A stretch of 64,000 bases of DNA from CAILHX01 sp964511385 (GTDB lineage Bacteria > Pseudomonadota > Gammaproteobacteria > Burkholderiales > Methylophilaceae). The position numbers and the translations under genes are program-made. A model generated the notes under the pieces. That model was not told the DNA's origin and ran no database searches. It worked only from the letters and a program-made list of their open reading frames with translations. Below, piece after piece: positions 8,484 to 15,458 of the stretch. The stretch lies in NCBI GenBank assembly GCA_964511385.1, contig CAZEFE010000011.1:1-64000 (forward strand). Reading direction: 5' to 3'. The stretch's first letter is position 1. Every line of letters starts with the position of its first letter.

Positions 8484-8852
8484 ATGCATCCAGTTCTGCA
8501 AAAAACAATCGGTGGGTTATCGCGGGAATACTACATTCGCAACCTGATTTTCGGAGCCTTGATCGGCATGTTGTGGTTTTACCTGCTGTCGCATGGCAAC
8601 AAGGATCTGTCGGTGCTGTGGCTGTGGCCGGTGGTGATTGTGAACACCTTGCTTTATCCATACTCCAGGTTCGTGTATGAAAGCGTGATGGGTTTCATAC
8701 TTGGCAAGAACGTATTCATCATGAACGCAGTCTTCCTGCTGTTTGCAAAACTCATCACCATGGCCATGTGCTGGAGCGCGGCTATTTTCATGGCCCCAAT
8801 CGGTTTTGCATACCTTTACTACCATCATAGCAAGCCCAACCCCAACCAATGA
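8484..8852 (+). CDS. Small inner-membrane protein of the transfer region
   Basis: A 122-residue protein with at least three hydrophobic helices (about residues 20-37, 46-62 and 75-112) and no recognised domain. It has a fair ribosome site (AAAAGGGAAAAC) before ATG. It ends in ATGA overlap with the next gene, so the two are coupled. Location after the virB4 cluster suggests an accessory transfer or exclusion role, which is inference only. Confidence 0.65.
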   Translation: MHPVLQKTIGGLSREYYIRNLIFGALIGMLWFYLLSHGNKDLSVLWLWPVVIVNTLLYPYSRFVYESVMGFILGKNVFIMNAVFLLFAKLITMAMCWSAAIFMAPIGFAYLYYHHSKPNPNQ

Positions 8853-9082
8853 CCTCGAATAAGACAGAGCAGCCGATGACGCAGCAGGAGTTCCTGCGTC
8901 ACGCCATGGCCACGCTGGACATGACGCGCGAAGAATTTTCTAAGCGGTTGGGTATGCAAAATCAAAGAAAACTTGATTCCTGGTTATTACCAGTGGGAAG
9001 TGAGCAATATAGGTCCATGCCAGATATAGCTTGGACATTGGTGAGAGAGATACTCGAAAATCATCGGCTAAAAAACATTTGA
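8849..9082 (+). CDS. Small helix-turn-helix-like protein
   Basis: A 77-residue soluble protein coupled to the membrane protein before it. The segment MTREEFSKRLGMQNQRKLDSWL resembles a short Xre-type helix-turn-helix in which the second helix is altered, and the C-terminal WTLVREILENHR is helical. Such proteins are common in conjugative elements. A regulatory role is possible; the strong promoter with a palindrome right behind it (9079-9106) is an attractive target, but nothing proves this. Confidence 0.55.
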   Translation: MTSNKTEQPMTQQEFLRHAMATLDMTREEFSKRLGMQNQRKLDSWLLPVGSEQYRSMPDIAWTLVREILENHRLKNI

Positions 9083-9106
9083 CACACTACACAATGTGTA
9101 TATAAT
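9079..9106 (+). promoter_or_regulatory. Strong sigma70 promoter with internal palindromic operator
   Basis: TTGACA (9079-9084), a 16-bp spacer and TATAAT (9101-9106), both perfect consensus boxes. The spacer holds the perfect palindrome TACACA-A-TGTGTA at 9088-9100, so a repressor bound there would block RNA polymerase. It drives the gene at 9152 and, by overlap and spacing, the DUF29 and Cas12-like genes and possibly the CRISPR array. Confidence 0.85.
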
Positions 9107-9151
9107 GACGATCAGCAGCACAGGTTTTCTCACAATCAGTGGAGGTGTGAA

Positions 9152-9535
9152 ATGCGCTTTTTCTTGATGATTTTCACGTTGTATGGTCGCTTCCTCGCCT
9201 GGATGGTAATCAGCTTTTTCGCCGGCTTGATTTTACTGGTCGGCCTGCCTGCGGGTCTTTATGATATGTTCAAAGAAAACGAGCCTCCTGTCTGGCTCTG
9301 GTGGGCTGGCGCTGCCTTGTTTTATCGTGGGCTTTATGTGTGCTACCTGCAATATCACATTCACATCGGGCAAAACCATTGGTGGTTTCCGGTTGTGACG
9401 CAATTCGCCGTGCATTCAGGCATCGCCATATTTGTGATCGGCCTATCCAGCAACTTGCCAAAGTGGCTATCCTGGCGGCCGGGCGCATTTCTCACGGCAA
9501 AAATGGCAAGAAGGAGATTCTATGAGCGCTACTAA
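9152..9535 (+). CDS. Small multi-helix membrane protein, first gene of the CRISPR-effector operon
   Basis: A 127-residue membrane protein with three or four hydrophobic helices (about residues 5-32, 46-65, 80-100) and a basic tail (AKMARRRFYERY). A GGAGGTG ribosome site lies just before ATG. It overlaps the DUF29 gene by 14 bases. Family not recognised. It is transcribed from the consensus promoter at 9079. It may be an unrelated transfer gene or part of the CRISPR operon. Confidence 0.65.
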   Translation: MRFFLMIFTLYGRFLAWMVISFFAGLILLVGLPAGLYDMFKENEPPVWLWWAGAALFYRGLYVCYLQYHIHIGQNHWWFPVVTQFAVHSGIAIFVIGLSSNLPKWLSWRPGAFLTAKMARRRFYERY

Positions 9536-9992
9536 ATACGAAACGGATGTATTTGCCTGGGCACAAGAACAAGCCCAGCTGATCCGGGACAGGAAGTTTT
9601 CCTTGCTTGATTTGGAGCATATCGCCGAGGAGATCGAAGACGTGGGTAAAAGTGAAAAACGGGAATTGGCAAGCCGTGTGGCCATTTTGCTTGCCCACTT
9701 GCTCAAGTGGCAATATCAACCCGAAAGGCAGTGCAGAAGCTGGTCGCAAACCATTAACGACCAGCGGGTCGAACTGGACTATCACCTGGACGAAAACCCC
9801 AGCTTGAGAGCCAGCCTCGAAGACGGGAAATGGTTAAAAATGGTTTGGGCAAAAGCAACCTCACAAGCCCGGCAGGAAACGAATCTCGATTGTTTTCCGG
9901 CATCATGCCCGTGGAAAATGGCCGATGTATTAACGCATGGCTGGTTGCCAGAAAAATCATTGGAAAAGAAAAGAACTGGTGTGGAGCTGTAA
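9522..9992 (+). CDS. DUF29 family protein
   Basis: A 156-residue protein that fits DUF29: N-terminal YETDVFAWAQEQAQLIR, then LDLEHIAEEIEDVGKSEKRELASRVAILLAHLLKWQYQPE, then WLPE near the end. The biochemical role of the family is unknown. DUF29 proteins are usually found alone; here the gene overlaps the preceding membrane gene and ends two bases before the Cas12-like gene, so all three are probably co-translated. Whether DUF29 helps the effector or is a passenger is open. Confidence 0.85.
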   Translation: MSATKYETDVFAWAQEQAQLIRDRKFSLLDLEHIAEEIEDVGKSEKRELASRVAILLAHLLKWQYQPERQCRSWSQTINDQRVELDYHLDENPSLRASLEDGKWLKMVWAKATSQARQETNLDCFPASCPWKMADVLTHGWLPEKSLEKKRTGVEL

Positions 9993-9994
9993 TA

Positions 9995-11596
9995 ATGTTC
10001 CTCACCGCCTCCTTCAAGCTGCACGAGCCCAGCACCCGGAAACGCCAAGCCATGTGCAAAGCCATGCGCATGGCAACCGCCGCCCGTGCCGCGCTGTACC
10101 AGGCTGCCGAAACACGCCTGCAACACTTGCTGGATACCCCGACAATCCCTAAGCCCCAGCGCAAGCGCGAAGTCGCTGCGCTGATGGCCGAGCTTTCCAA
10201 GCACAAAGCCAACTTTAGGGTGAATGGAGAAGCCTTAAAAAAGGTATTGCGGGACAGTGTTCAACGCGACGTGCAGGCCTTGCTAAACTCGCGCCTTGAC
10301 TTGCTGGCAGAGCATGACGATCGCGCCGGCAGCGCCGGCCTGCTGCCGGTCAAAAGCCGCCTCGTCGAAGGCCTTGAAATGCTCAAGGCCTCCATCAGCA
10401 AACAAGGTGAAGATGCCGCACGAGATACTATAAATATAAGAGAGCGCAACGACCTGCGCCCGCTTTCCTTTGTTCGCTGGGATGTGTACGCCGGCTTTAA
10501 GCTGGTAAAAAACACCGCCGAAAAATGGTTTGCCTGGCTGCCCATCGGCACGACCCCTGTTTCGGCAACCGAACCTTTAACCGACATTCGCACCGGCGAA
10601 CCCTTCAAACTGCCGGGTACGCCCGGCATCCTGGTGCCGTTGTCATTTGGTGAAAAACACCAGGCCAGAATCCTCAAACAAGGAACCCCGCGCAGCGCGA
10701 TTCTGCGCCTGGATGAAAAAGGCGATTTTTATCTCAACGTAGCGGTCGAACTGGAACCCGCCCAAGCCGAAGTCGGCGATACCGTCATCGGCATAGATCG
10801 CGGTATGGAAGTAATCGCGGCCTATGCCGCAAAACACAACGAAACCATCATCGATGTCGGCCTGGTGGACGGGACAGCATTGCGCCAGATACAGCGCAAG
10901 CACGAGTGTGCCCTGCAACACGCCCAACAAACAGGAAAGCGCTGCCGCATCAACTGGAAAAAACACATTGATGCCCTGGTACACGAAACCGCCAACAAGA
11001 TTGCCGATCTAGCACTACAGCACAGCGCACGCGTAGTGCTGGAAGACCTGGACAACATCAAAAACAGCCCCGGCCGCCGTAAACAAAAAGGCACCGTCCG
11101 CACCAGGTCGGAACGCAACCTCAACAAACAACTTGTGCGCCAGGTATACGGCAAACTCGAAGGCATCCTTACCTACAAGCTCGCTCTGCGCGGCCTCCCC
11201 GCACCCAAGCAAGTATACGCAGCCGGCACCTCCATCACCTGCTCGGCTTGCAACCATAAGGACAAACAAAGCCGGATCAGTCGTGATATATTTAGATGCA
11301 CCGCATGTGGCCATGAAGCCCATGCCGACATTAACGCCTCGATCAACATCGCAACGCGAGGCCAAAAGTTCTTCGCCGGCGGCAAACGCCGCCAGCAGGA
11401 AAGTGGGGTCATACCTGTGCCCCACGCTACTGGAACCAGGGCGTATGACGGCAGCACTATCGCCGCTTACCCTGATTCCGGTGCAAAACACACAACCCAA
11501 GTGCCGCAAACACCGGTTTTATTTGGTGGAGCTGAGCTTAAAGGCGCAAATAAACATGATGTTAGACAACTCCAGGGCGAGAGCTCTCATGTTTGA
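9995..11596 (+). CDS. TnpB/Cas12-like RNA-guided effector (type V-U-like)
   Basis: A 533-residue RuvC-family protein. The start at 9995 is chosen because it follows the DUF29 stop by two bases; an in-frame ATG at 9830 would overlap DUF29 by 163 bases. RuvC-I Asp268 is in IGIDRG, RuvC-II Glu350 in VVLEDLD and RuvC-III Asp445 in ADINASINI, so the DED triad is complete. A four-cysteine zinc finger is inserted before RuvC-III (Cys416, 419, 435, 438; CSAC and CTAC). The N-terminal 260 residues would be the recognition and wedge part. It is longer than most TnpB (about 400) and within the small Cas12 range. The stop codon lies inside CRISPR repeat 1. No tnpA, cas1 or cas2 is nearby. A plain TnpB is the alternative, but the array argues for a CRISPR effector. 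Confidence 0.85.
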   Translation: MFLTASFKLHEPSTRKRQAMCKAMRMATAARAALYQAAETRLQHLLDTPTIPKPQRKREVAALMAELSKHKANFRVNGEALKKVLRDSVQRDVQALLNSRLDLLAEHDDRAGSAGLLPVKSRLVEGLEMLKASISKQGEDAARDTINIRERNDLRPLSFVRWDVYAGFKLVKNTAEKWFAWLPIGTTPVSATEPLTDIRTGEPFKLPGTPGILVPLSFGEKHQARILKQGTPRSAILRLDEKGDFYLNVAVELEPAQAEVGDTVIGIDRGMEVIAAYAAKHNETIIDVGLVDGTALRQIQRKHECALQHAQQTGKRCRINWKKHIDALVHETANKIADLALQHSARVVLEDLDNIKNSPGRRKQKGTVRTRSERNLNKQLVRQVYGKLEGILTYKLALRGLPAPKQVYAAGTSITCSACNHKDKQSRISRDIFRCTACGHEAHADINASINIATRGQKFFAGGKRRQQESGVIPVPHATGTRAYDGSTIAAYPDSGAKHTTQVPQTPVLFGGAELKGANKHDVRQLQGESSHV

Positions 11597-11874
11597 GGGG
11601 TTGGTACAGGGCAGAATCTGAAATACCTTCGCAGAAAGATGGGCGAGAGCTCTCATGTTTGAGGGGTTGGTACAGGAACCTCCCGGAGACCCCGGCGACA
11701 ATATAGGGGCGAGAGCTCTCATGTTTGAGGGGTTGGTACAGGGTCCCGCAGCGCACGCTCCACGAAGGGTTTGGGCGAGAGCTCTCATGTTTGAGGGGTT
11801 GGTACAGGAGGAAGACGTAGCCAGAGCCATCGCGGCCAGGGCGAGAGCTCTCATGTTTGAGGGGTTGGTACAGG
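11575..11874. CRISPR. CRISPR array: five identical 36-bp repeats, four 30-bp spacers
   Basis: Repeats at 11575-11610, 11641-11676, 11707-11742, 11773-11808 and 11839-11874 are identical over all 36 bases (beginning GGGCGAGAGCTCTC, ending GGGGTTGGTACAGG). The four spacers (11611-11640, 11677-11706, 11743-11772, 11809-11838) are all 30 bases and unrelated to each other. The repeat contains the palindrome GAGAGCTCTC and a short hairpin CTCA-TGTT-TGAG. Repeat 1 overlaps the last codons of the Cas12-like gene. The right flank is AT-rich (11880-11940). Transcription direction cannot be fixed because no repeat is degenerate. Spacers 2, 3 and 4 align to genes of this same element. Confidence 0.97.
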
Positions 11875-11957
11875 GGTCGGTATAGGTTGCATTTTTACTT
11901 ATAAAAAAGCAGAATGGCAACTATTGTTTATTTGTCATCGTAGAAAGGTTATTACAG

Positions 11958-12410
11958 GTGAACACCCATACCATTGATACTTTACTGGCCCGTAAAATGG
12001 TCGAAGCGGCCGCCATCCGTGGTGCTTCCATCATTGGCTCATCTGATGGCTGGTCTGTCATGCTCAAATACGGCACGCAAGAAAGGCCGCTTGGCACCCA
12101 GCGCACCGACAAACCGCGCACCTGGCGCAGTCTGGATTCGTGCATCGAGTATTTGCGTAAAGAGTTGCGTATTGTCCGAATTGAAGGCATTGATGCCAGC
12201 AATTACAGTCAGGGTGATGAAACCCGCAAGCTTCGCCGGGATGCGTCCGAACGTATGAAGCAGGCTCATGAGGCTGCTGCTTATGTCGCCTGGCTCAATA
12301 AAAAAGTATCGGCTTCTCGTGCCGGGCTTGAGGATGGTTCCAATGCGCGGATCGCGCCAGATGAATGGGAAAAAATCAGATCCAATAAGCAAGCAGCCAA
12401 AGTTGCATGA
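11958..12410 (+). CDS. ParC-family partition-associated protein, likely antitoxin partner
   Basis: A 150-residue protein with a GTG start. Residues 10-80 (RKMVEAAAIRGASIIGS, GWSVMLKYGTQERPLGTQR, SLDSCIEYLRKELRIVRIEG) match the pattern I know from IncP-type ParC-family proteins. The C-terminal half is helical and charged. Its last four bases overlap the start of a RelE/ParE-like gene (ATGA), the usual antitoxin-toxin arrangement. Role as the antitoxin is inferred. Confidence 0.7.
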   Translation: MNTHTIDTLLARKMVEAAAIRGASIIGSSDGWSVMLKYGTQERPLGTQRTDKPRTWRSLDSCIEYLRKELRIVRIEGIDASNYSQGDETRKLRRDASERMKQAHEAAAYVAWLNKKVSASRAGLEDGSNARIAPDEWEKIRSNKQAAKVA

Positions 12411-12682
12411 AACAGGTTATCCGAACAACAAGCTATCTGGCCGACCTCAATGCCATTGAGGCTTTTATCGCTCAGGACAATCCTTTAGCCGCTTCTGATA
12501 TGTGGCTTCATATAGACGATCAGGTAGCCAAGTTGTCGGATCCTAAATTCCCAAGACGCCGAGGGCGAATAAGCGGGACGATGGAACTGGTGGCGCATGA
12601 AAACTATATTGTTATTTTGGAAGAAGATCGTTTGAACGTTACAGTGTTTAATGTAGTGCATGCCCGTCAACAGTGGCCCTAG
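12407..12682 (+). CDS. RelE/ParE-family toxin
   Basis: A 91-residue protein of the RelE/ParE superfamily: N-terminal TTSYLADLNAIEAFIAQDNPLAA helices, a central RRGRISGTMELVAHENYIVILEE sheet and the ending VTVFNVVHARQQWP, where HxRQxWP is typical of the ParE branch. ParE toxins poison gyrase, while RelE cleaves mRNA; the sequence fits ParE better. It stabilises the element by post-segregational killing together with the overlapping upstream gene. Confidence 0.85.
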   Translation: MKQVIRTTSYLADLNAIEAFIAQDNPLAASDMWLHIDDQVAKLSDPKFPRRRGRISGTMELVAHENYIVILEEDRLNVTVFNVVHARQQWP

Positions 12683-12746
12683 TGTGTATTGGAGGTGTAC
12701 AGATGTTTGAGAAGAATTAGAAAATAGATTGAATTGATTAAATAGC

Positions 12747-12780
12747 GGCCGATGACGGTGGGCAAACACCATCACCGGCC
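12747..12780. repeat. Imperfect 14-bp inverted repeat
   Basis: GGCCGATGACGGTG and CACCATCACCGGCC flank a six-base loop, with 12 of 14 pairs. It lies between the ParE-like gene and the next small gene. No T tract follows, so it is more likely an operator or mRNA hairpin than a terminator. Confidence 0.45.
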
Positions 12781-12811
12781 TGACCACAACGACCTAAACG
12801 GGAGGCGCATC

Positions 12812-13045
12812 ATGGCTCACAACAGTATAGCCTTTGGACGAACCGAAGTTAATATCTTCGGAAACGTTTATCCTAACGAACATATTTTTGACCGCAACTT
12901 ATTGGATCGCATGTTCGGCGGCAGCATCCCCTTGGAATTGCAAAACCGCCCAACCGCGCGTAAAACAGCAAAATATCTACGCAAACTCGGTGTTCAGGCA
13001 TTGCGCGATAGCAGCGAAGCGCAAGAAGTTAGCGTAATCTTATGA
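12812..13045 (+). CDS. Small protein of unknown function
   Basis: A 77-residue soluble protein. The ATG at 12812 is chosen over 12752 because GGGAGG lies eight bases upstream and the upstream ATG lies inside the inverted repeat. No domain recognised; the second half is basic and helical (RKTAKYLRKLGVQALRDSSE). It precedes vapBC on the same strand and could be a small regulator. Confidence 0.55.
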   Translation: MAHNSIAFGRTEVNIFGNVYPNEHIFDRNLLDRMFGGSIPLELQNRPTARKTAKYLRKLGVQALRDSSEAQEVSVIL

Positions 13046-13050
13046 TCTTA

Positions 13051-13090
13051 TCGCAAATGAAGTATATACTACGACATATACTTTTTGCGA
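13051..13090. promoter_or_regulatory. Nested palindromic operator of vapBC
   Basis: Outer arms TCGCAA and TTGCGA enclose inner 8-bp perfect arms AAGTATAT (13060-13067) and ATATACTT (13076-13083) with an 8-base centre. It sits immediately before vapB, the expected place for VapBC autorepression. Confidence 0.7.
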
Positions 13091-13103
13091 ATTGAGACAC
13101 ACT

Positions 13104-13391
13104 ATGATTGAAACACGAGTAGCTAAGCTGTTCAAGAACGGCGCCAGCCAGGCAGTACGCCTTCCCGCGGAATTTCGTTTCGAAGGCAATGAAGTGTATG
13201 TCACGCGGGATGATGCAACTGGCGATGTCGTGCTGTCAAACCGGCCAAGCATTAAAACCTGGAGCGAATTTTTTGAGCTGCTGCACACCGTTGAGGTTCC
13301 TGATGACTTCATGGCTGATCGACCGATGAATGTATTGCCGGCAGATCACGGTGTCTTTGATGATGCCATACACGCGCAAGACAAGAACTGA
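13104..13391 (+). CDS. vapB: VapB-type antitoxin
   Basis: A 95-residue protein with an N-terminal AbrB/SpoVT-like swapped-hairpin domain (VAKLFKNGASQAVRLPAEFRF, EVYVTRDD), typical of VapB. The C-terminal tail would wrap the toxin. ATG at 13104 gives the canonical MIETRVAKLF beginning; an upstream TTG is unlikely. The gene ends two bases before vapC and follows a strong palindrome. Confidence 0.9.
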   Translation: MIETRVAKLFKNGASQAVRLPAEFRFEGNEVYVTRDDATGDVVLSNRPSIKTWSEFFELLHTVEVPDDFMADRPMNVLPADHGVFDDAIHAQDKN

Positions 13392-13393
13392 CC

Positions 13394-13795
13394 ATGCTGC
13401 ACATGCTTGATACCGATACGGCTAGTTATCTCATCAAGGGAAAATCGCCGGCTATCGAGGCCAAGTTGGCGGACATCATGCCGTCCATGGTCTGTATTTC
13501 GGTGATGACCAGGGCAGAGCTGCAGTATGGATTGAAACGTCTGCCGGTCGAACATCGCCTGCACCTCGCGGTACAACAATTCCTCAAGATTGTCCGAATC
13601 CTGACGTGGGATTCCGAGGCCGCAGACTGGTATGCCACCATTCGCCATCAACTGGTCAGCACAGGGCAACCCATTGGTGAAATGGACATGATGATCGCCG
13701 CCCACTCATTGTCGGCCGGTGCCGTATTGGTCACCAACAACAACCGTCATTACGAGCGGATCGAAGCACCGTTGATGTTGGACAACTGGGCATAA
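13394..13795 (+). CDS. vapC: VapC-type PIN-domain ribonuclease toxin
   Basis: A 133-residue PIN protein that cleaves RNA, often initiator tRNA. Acidic residues are visible: LDTDTASYL (Asp, motif 1), RAELQYGLKR (Glu, motif 2) and GEMDMMIAAHSL (Asp, motif 3). The fourth position reads TNNNRHY, so Asn stands where many family members have Asp. Together with vapB it forms an addiction module. Confidence 0.93.
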   Translation: MLHMLDTDTASYLIKGKSPAIEAKLADIMPSMVCISVMTRAELQYGLKRLPVEHRLHLAVQQFLKIVRILTWDSEAADWYATIRHQLVSTGQPIGEMDMMIAAHSLSAGAVLVTNNNRHYERIEAPLMLDNWA

Positions 13796-13836
13796 CCGGA
13801 CATTTCTGTATTTTCTTACTACTGATTTTCCACAAT

Positions 13837-13854
13837 GTGATATATTAAAATCAT
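13837..13854. promoter_or_regulatory. Shared palindromic operator (site B)
   Basis: GTGATATATTAAAATCAT, the first 17 bases identical to site A at 2476, lies 10 bases before the second transfer operon. It contains a TATATT-like -10. The shared sequence indicates co-regulation of both pilus operons. Confidence 0.7.
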
Positions 13855-13864
13855 TATTCTGGGT

Positions 13865-14455
13865 ATGAAGATGAAAAATTGGATCATATTGACACTTGTT
13901 TTATTGACTGGCGTAAGCCAGGCATACGCATTTACCGTGTCCGATCAGAAAGCGGAGTGCAGCTTTAATGGTTTGTACAACCCGCCCAGCGCCCGGTTCA
14001 AGTTCCAACTTGATGTTGAACAAGATGCCGGCACTCCCGGCCTGGTCTATCTGGCCATGGTTGACCCAGCAAAAAAGAACGCCTACTTTTTTATTTCACA
14101 AAATGTCTGGAATAAATGGGATGGTGGGCTTTTCCCCATTTTGTCTATTGAGCGCAACGGCGTGCAGCCGATGCAAATCACTGCCGATCTGGGCACCGCT
14201 TACAAAGCATATGCCGGCTACACGTTGTATGTAGGTTACGGCCTGCACCACCCGGAAATGGAAACGGTCGTATCCAAGCGCCGACAAGGCCTCAACAAAG
14301 CCAGGCAGGCCTTCCCGGATCGCAACATCTATGATCCGGGTGATGACTACATGCGCCGCTCCCTGATCGAGCGCGAATTGCGCGACACTCAGCGCTTCAA
14401 GGAAGTCATGACATTGCAATGCTTCACTAATGGCTTCAACAGCTTTACTTATTAG
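13865..14455 (+). CDS. Secreted protein at the head of the trb operon
   Basis: A 196-residue protein with a clear signal peptide (WIILTLVLLTGVSQAYA). The mature part has two cysteines (AECSFNG near the start, LQCFTNG near the end) that could pair. Family not recognised. It lies seven bases before trbJ under operator site B, so a periplasmic role in pilus assembly or surface contact is likely but inferred. An ATG six bases later is an alternative start. Confidence 0.65.
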   Translation: MKMKNWIILTLVLLTGVSQAYAFTVSDQKAECSFNGLYNPPSARFKFQLDVEQDAGTPGLVYLAMVDPAKKNAYFFISQNVWNKWDGGLFPILSIERNGVQPMQITADLGTAYKAYAGYTLYVGYGLHHPEMETVVSKRRQGLNKARQAFPDRNIYDPGDDYMRRSLIERELRDTQRFKEVMTLQCFTNGFNSFTY

Positions 14456-14461
14456 GGGAAC

Positions 14462-15217
14462 ATGATGACCAAAATTTCTTCAACTCTGTTTTTTCTTTGG
14501 TGGTCATCCATCGCCTTTGCCGATGGAGGCGGATTCGCCGGCGGTGCCACTGAGGTCACCCAGTTGGCGAACAACACACAACTGGTGCTCAGTTACGTCG
14601 AGCAAGCCAACCAGACTGTCACGCAGATCAATCAATACAACACCATGCTGCAAAATTTGAAGAAACTCAACCCTGGCGCGCTGGCCGGCCCGGCCATGCA
14701 AAAACTCTGGAAAGACGCCAACATGGACGGCACCTTTCGTGATCTGTACCGGCTGACCGTGGACGGGCAACGACTGGCCTATTCATTGCAAAACATGGAT
14801 CAACAATTCCGCCAACTCCACCCCGGGTATGGTAGTTTTAACAATTTCGATTTCCAAAAAGCTCTGCGTAACTGGTCAGATAACAGCCGAAATGCAACAA
14901 TGGCAGCACTCAGGGTTTCCTCTATCAATGCAGAAGACTTGCAAACCGAGGGTGACCTGGTGGATGAGTTGCGCAGCAAGTCCGAAACGTCCGAAGGCCA
15001 ACTCCAAGCGCTACAGGCCGGCAACCAGATCGGCCTTTCAACCATTAACCAACTACAAAAACTGCGTCAGTTGCAGTTAGCACAAATTCAAGCGCAAAAT
15101 ACGGCAGCCCTGTCTGCTCAGAGCAAGTCCGATGCTAATGATGAACTGTTTAGACGATGGTACCTGGGCGATGGTGATAAACGCCTTAAGCCTGTCCTAC
15201 AAAGTTTGCCGCGATAA
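14462..15217 (+). CDS. trbJ: TrbJ (VirB5-like) conjugal transfer protein
   Basis: A 251-residue secreted protein with a signal peptide ending near IAFA. It has the TrbJ pattern: TEVTQLANNTQLVLSYVEQ, then VTQINQYNTMLQNL, then long Gln-rich coiled-coil segments (INQLQKLRQLQLAQIQ). TrbJ/VirB5 proteins sit at the pilus tip or in the periplasm. The end reads RRWYLGDGDKRLKPVL, a motif repeated almost unchanged at the end of the lipoprotein encoded next. Confidence 0.85.
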   Translation: MMTKISSTLFFLWWSSIAFADGGGFAGGATEVTQLANNTQLVLSYVEQANQTVTQINQYNTMLQNLKKLNPGALAGPAMQKLWKDANMDGTFRDLYRLTVDGQRLAYSLQNMDQQFRQLHPGYGSFNNFDFQKALRNWSDNSRNATMAALRVSSINAEDLQTEGDLVDELRSKSETSEGQLQALQAGNQIGLSTINQLQKLRQLQLAQIQAQNTAALSAQSKSDANDELFRRWYLGDGDKRLKPVLQSLPR

Positions 15218-15230
15218 AAAAGGAATCGTG

Positions 15231-15455
15231 ATGAAAAATGTTTTTTTGATAATTTTTGTTTCTTTTTGCTTAGTAGGATGCTCCTCAAAAAAAGATGACG
15301 AGCATGTTCAGTCAGAAACAGCAAATAGCACATCTAAATTAGATTGCTCAAAATTAAGCAATGAAGAGGATCGCATGCGTTGCAAGTGGTACCTTGGAGA
15401 TCGCGATGAAAACGGTAAAAGAGCAAAGCCTGTATTGGAAAAAAGAGGAAAATGA
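15231..15455 (+). CDS. Small lipoprotein, TrbK/EexN-like entry-exclusion candidate
   Basis: A 74-residue lipoprotein: signal MKNVFLIIFVSFCLVGCSS with lipobox LVGC. The mature part has a Cys pair region (LDCSKLSNEEDRMRCKWYLGD). The C-terminus repeats the WYLGD-x-KPVL motif of TrbJ just upstream. Position between trbJ and trbL matches trbK, the entry-exclusion lipoprotein of IncP plasmids. Exclusion function is inferred from place, size and lipobox. Confidence 0.7.
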   Translation: MKNVFLIIFVSFCLVGCSSKKDDEHVQSETANSTSKLDCSKLSNEEDRMRCKWYLGDRDENGKRAKPVLEKRGK

Positions 15456-15458
15456 CTA

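Noticed and set aside
9995..11596. A plain IS200/IS605 insertion
   Set aside because: No tnpA, no IS605-type subterminal hairpins were found, and the gene is locked in an operon and followed by a regular repeat-spacer array.
11611..11640. Spacer 1 as a match to trbJ (14651, QNLK) or to the start of trbF (KTEIP)
   Set aside because: Only short stretches agree by eye and the codon pattern breaks down; identity is near what chance allows. No target is claimed for spacer 1.
12703..12720. Five-codon frame MFEKN with a good ribosome site, sharing ATGTTTGAG with the CRISPR repeat
   Set aside because: Nine shared bases are not enough to call a degenerate repeat, and the peptide is too short to support. 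It may be a truncated gene start.
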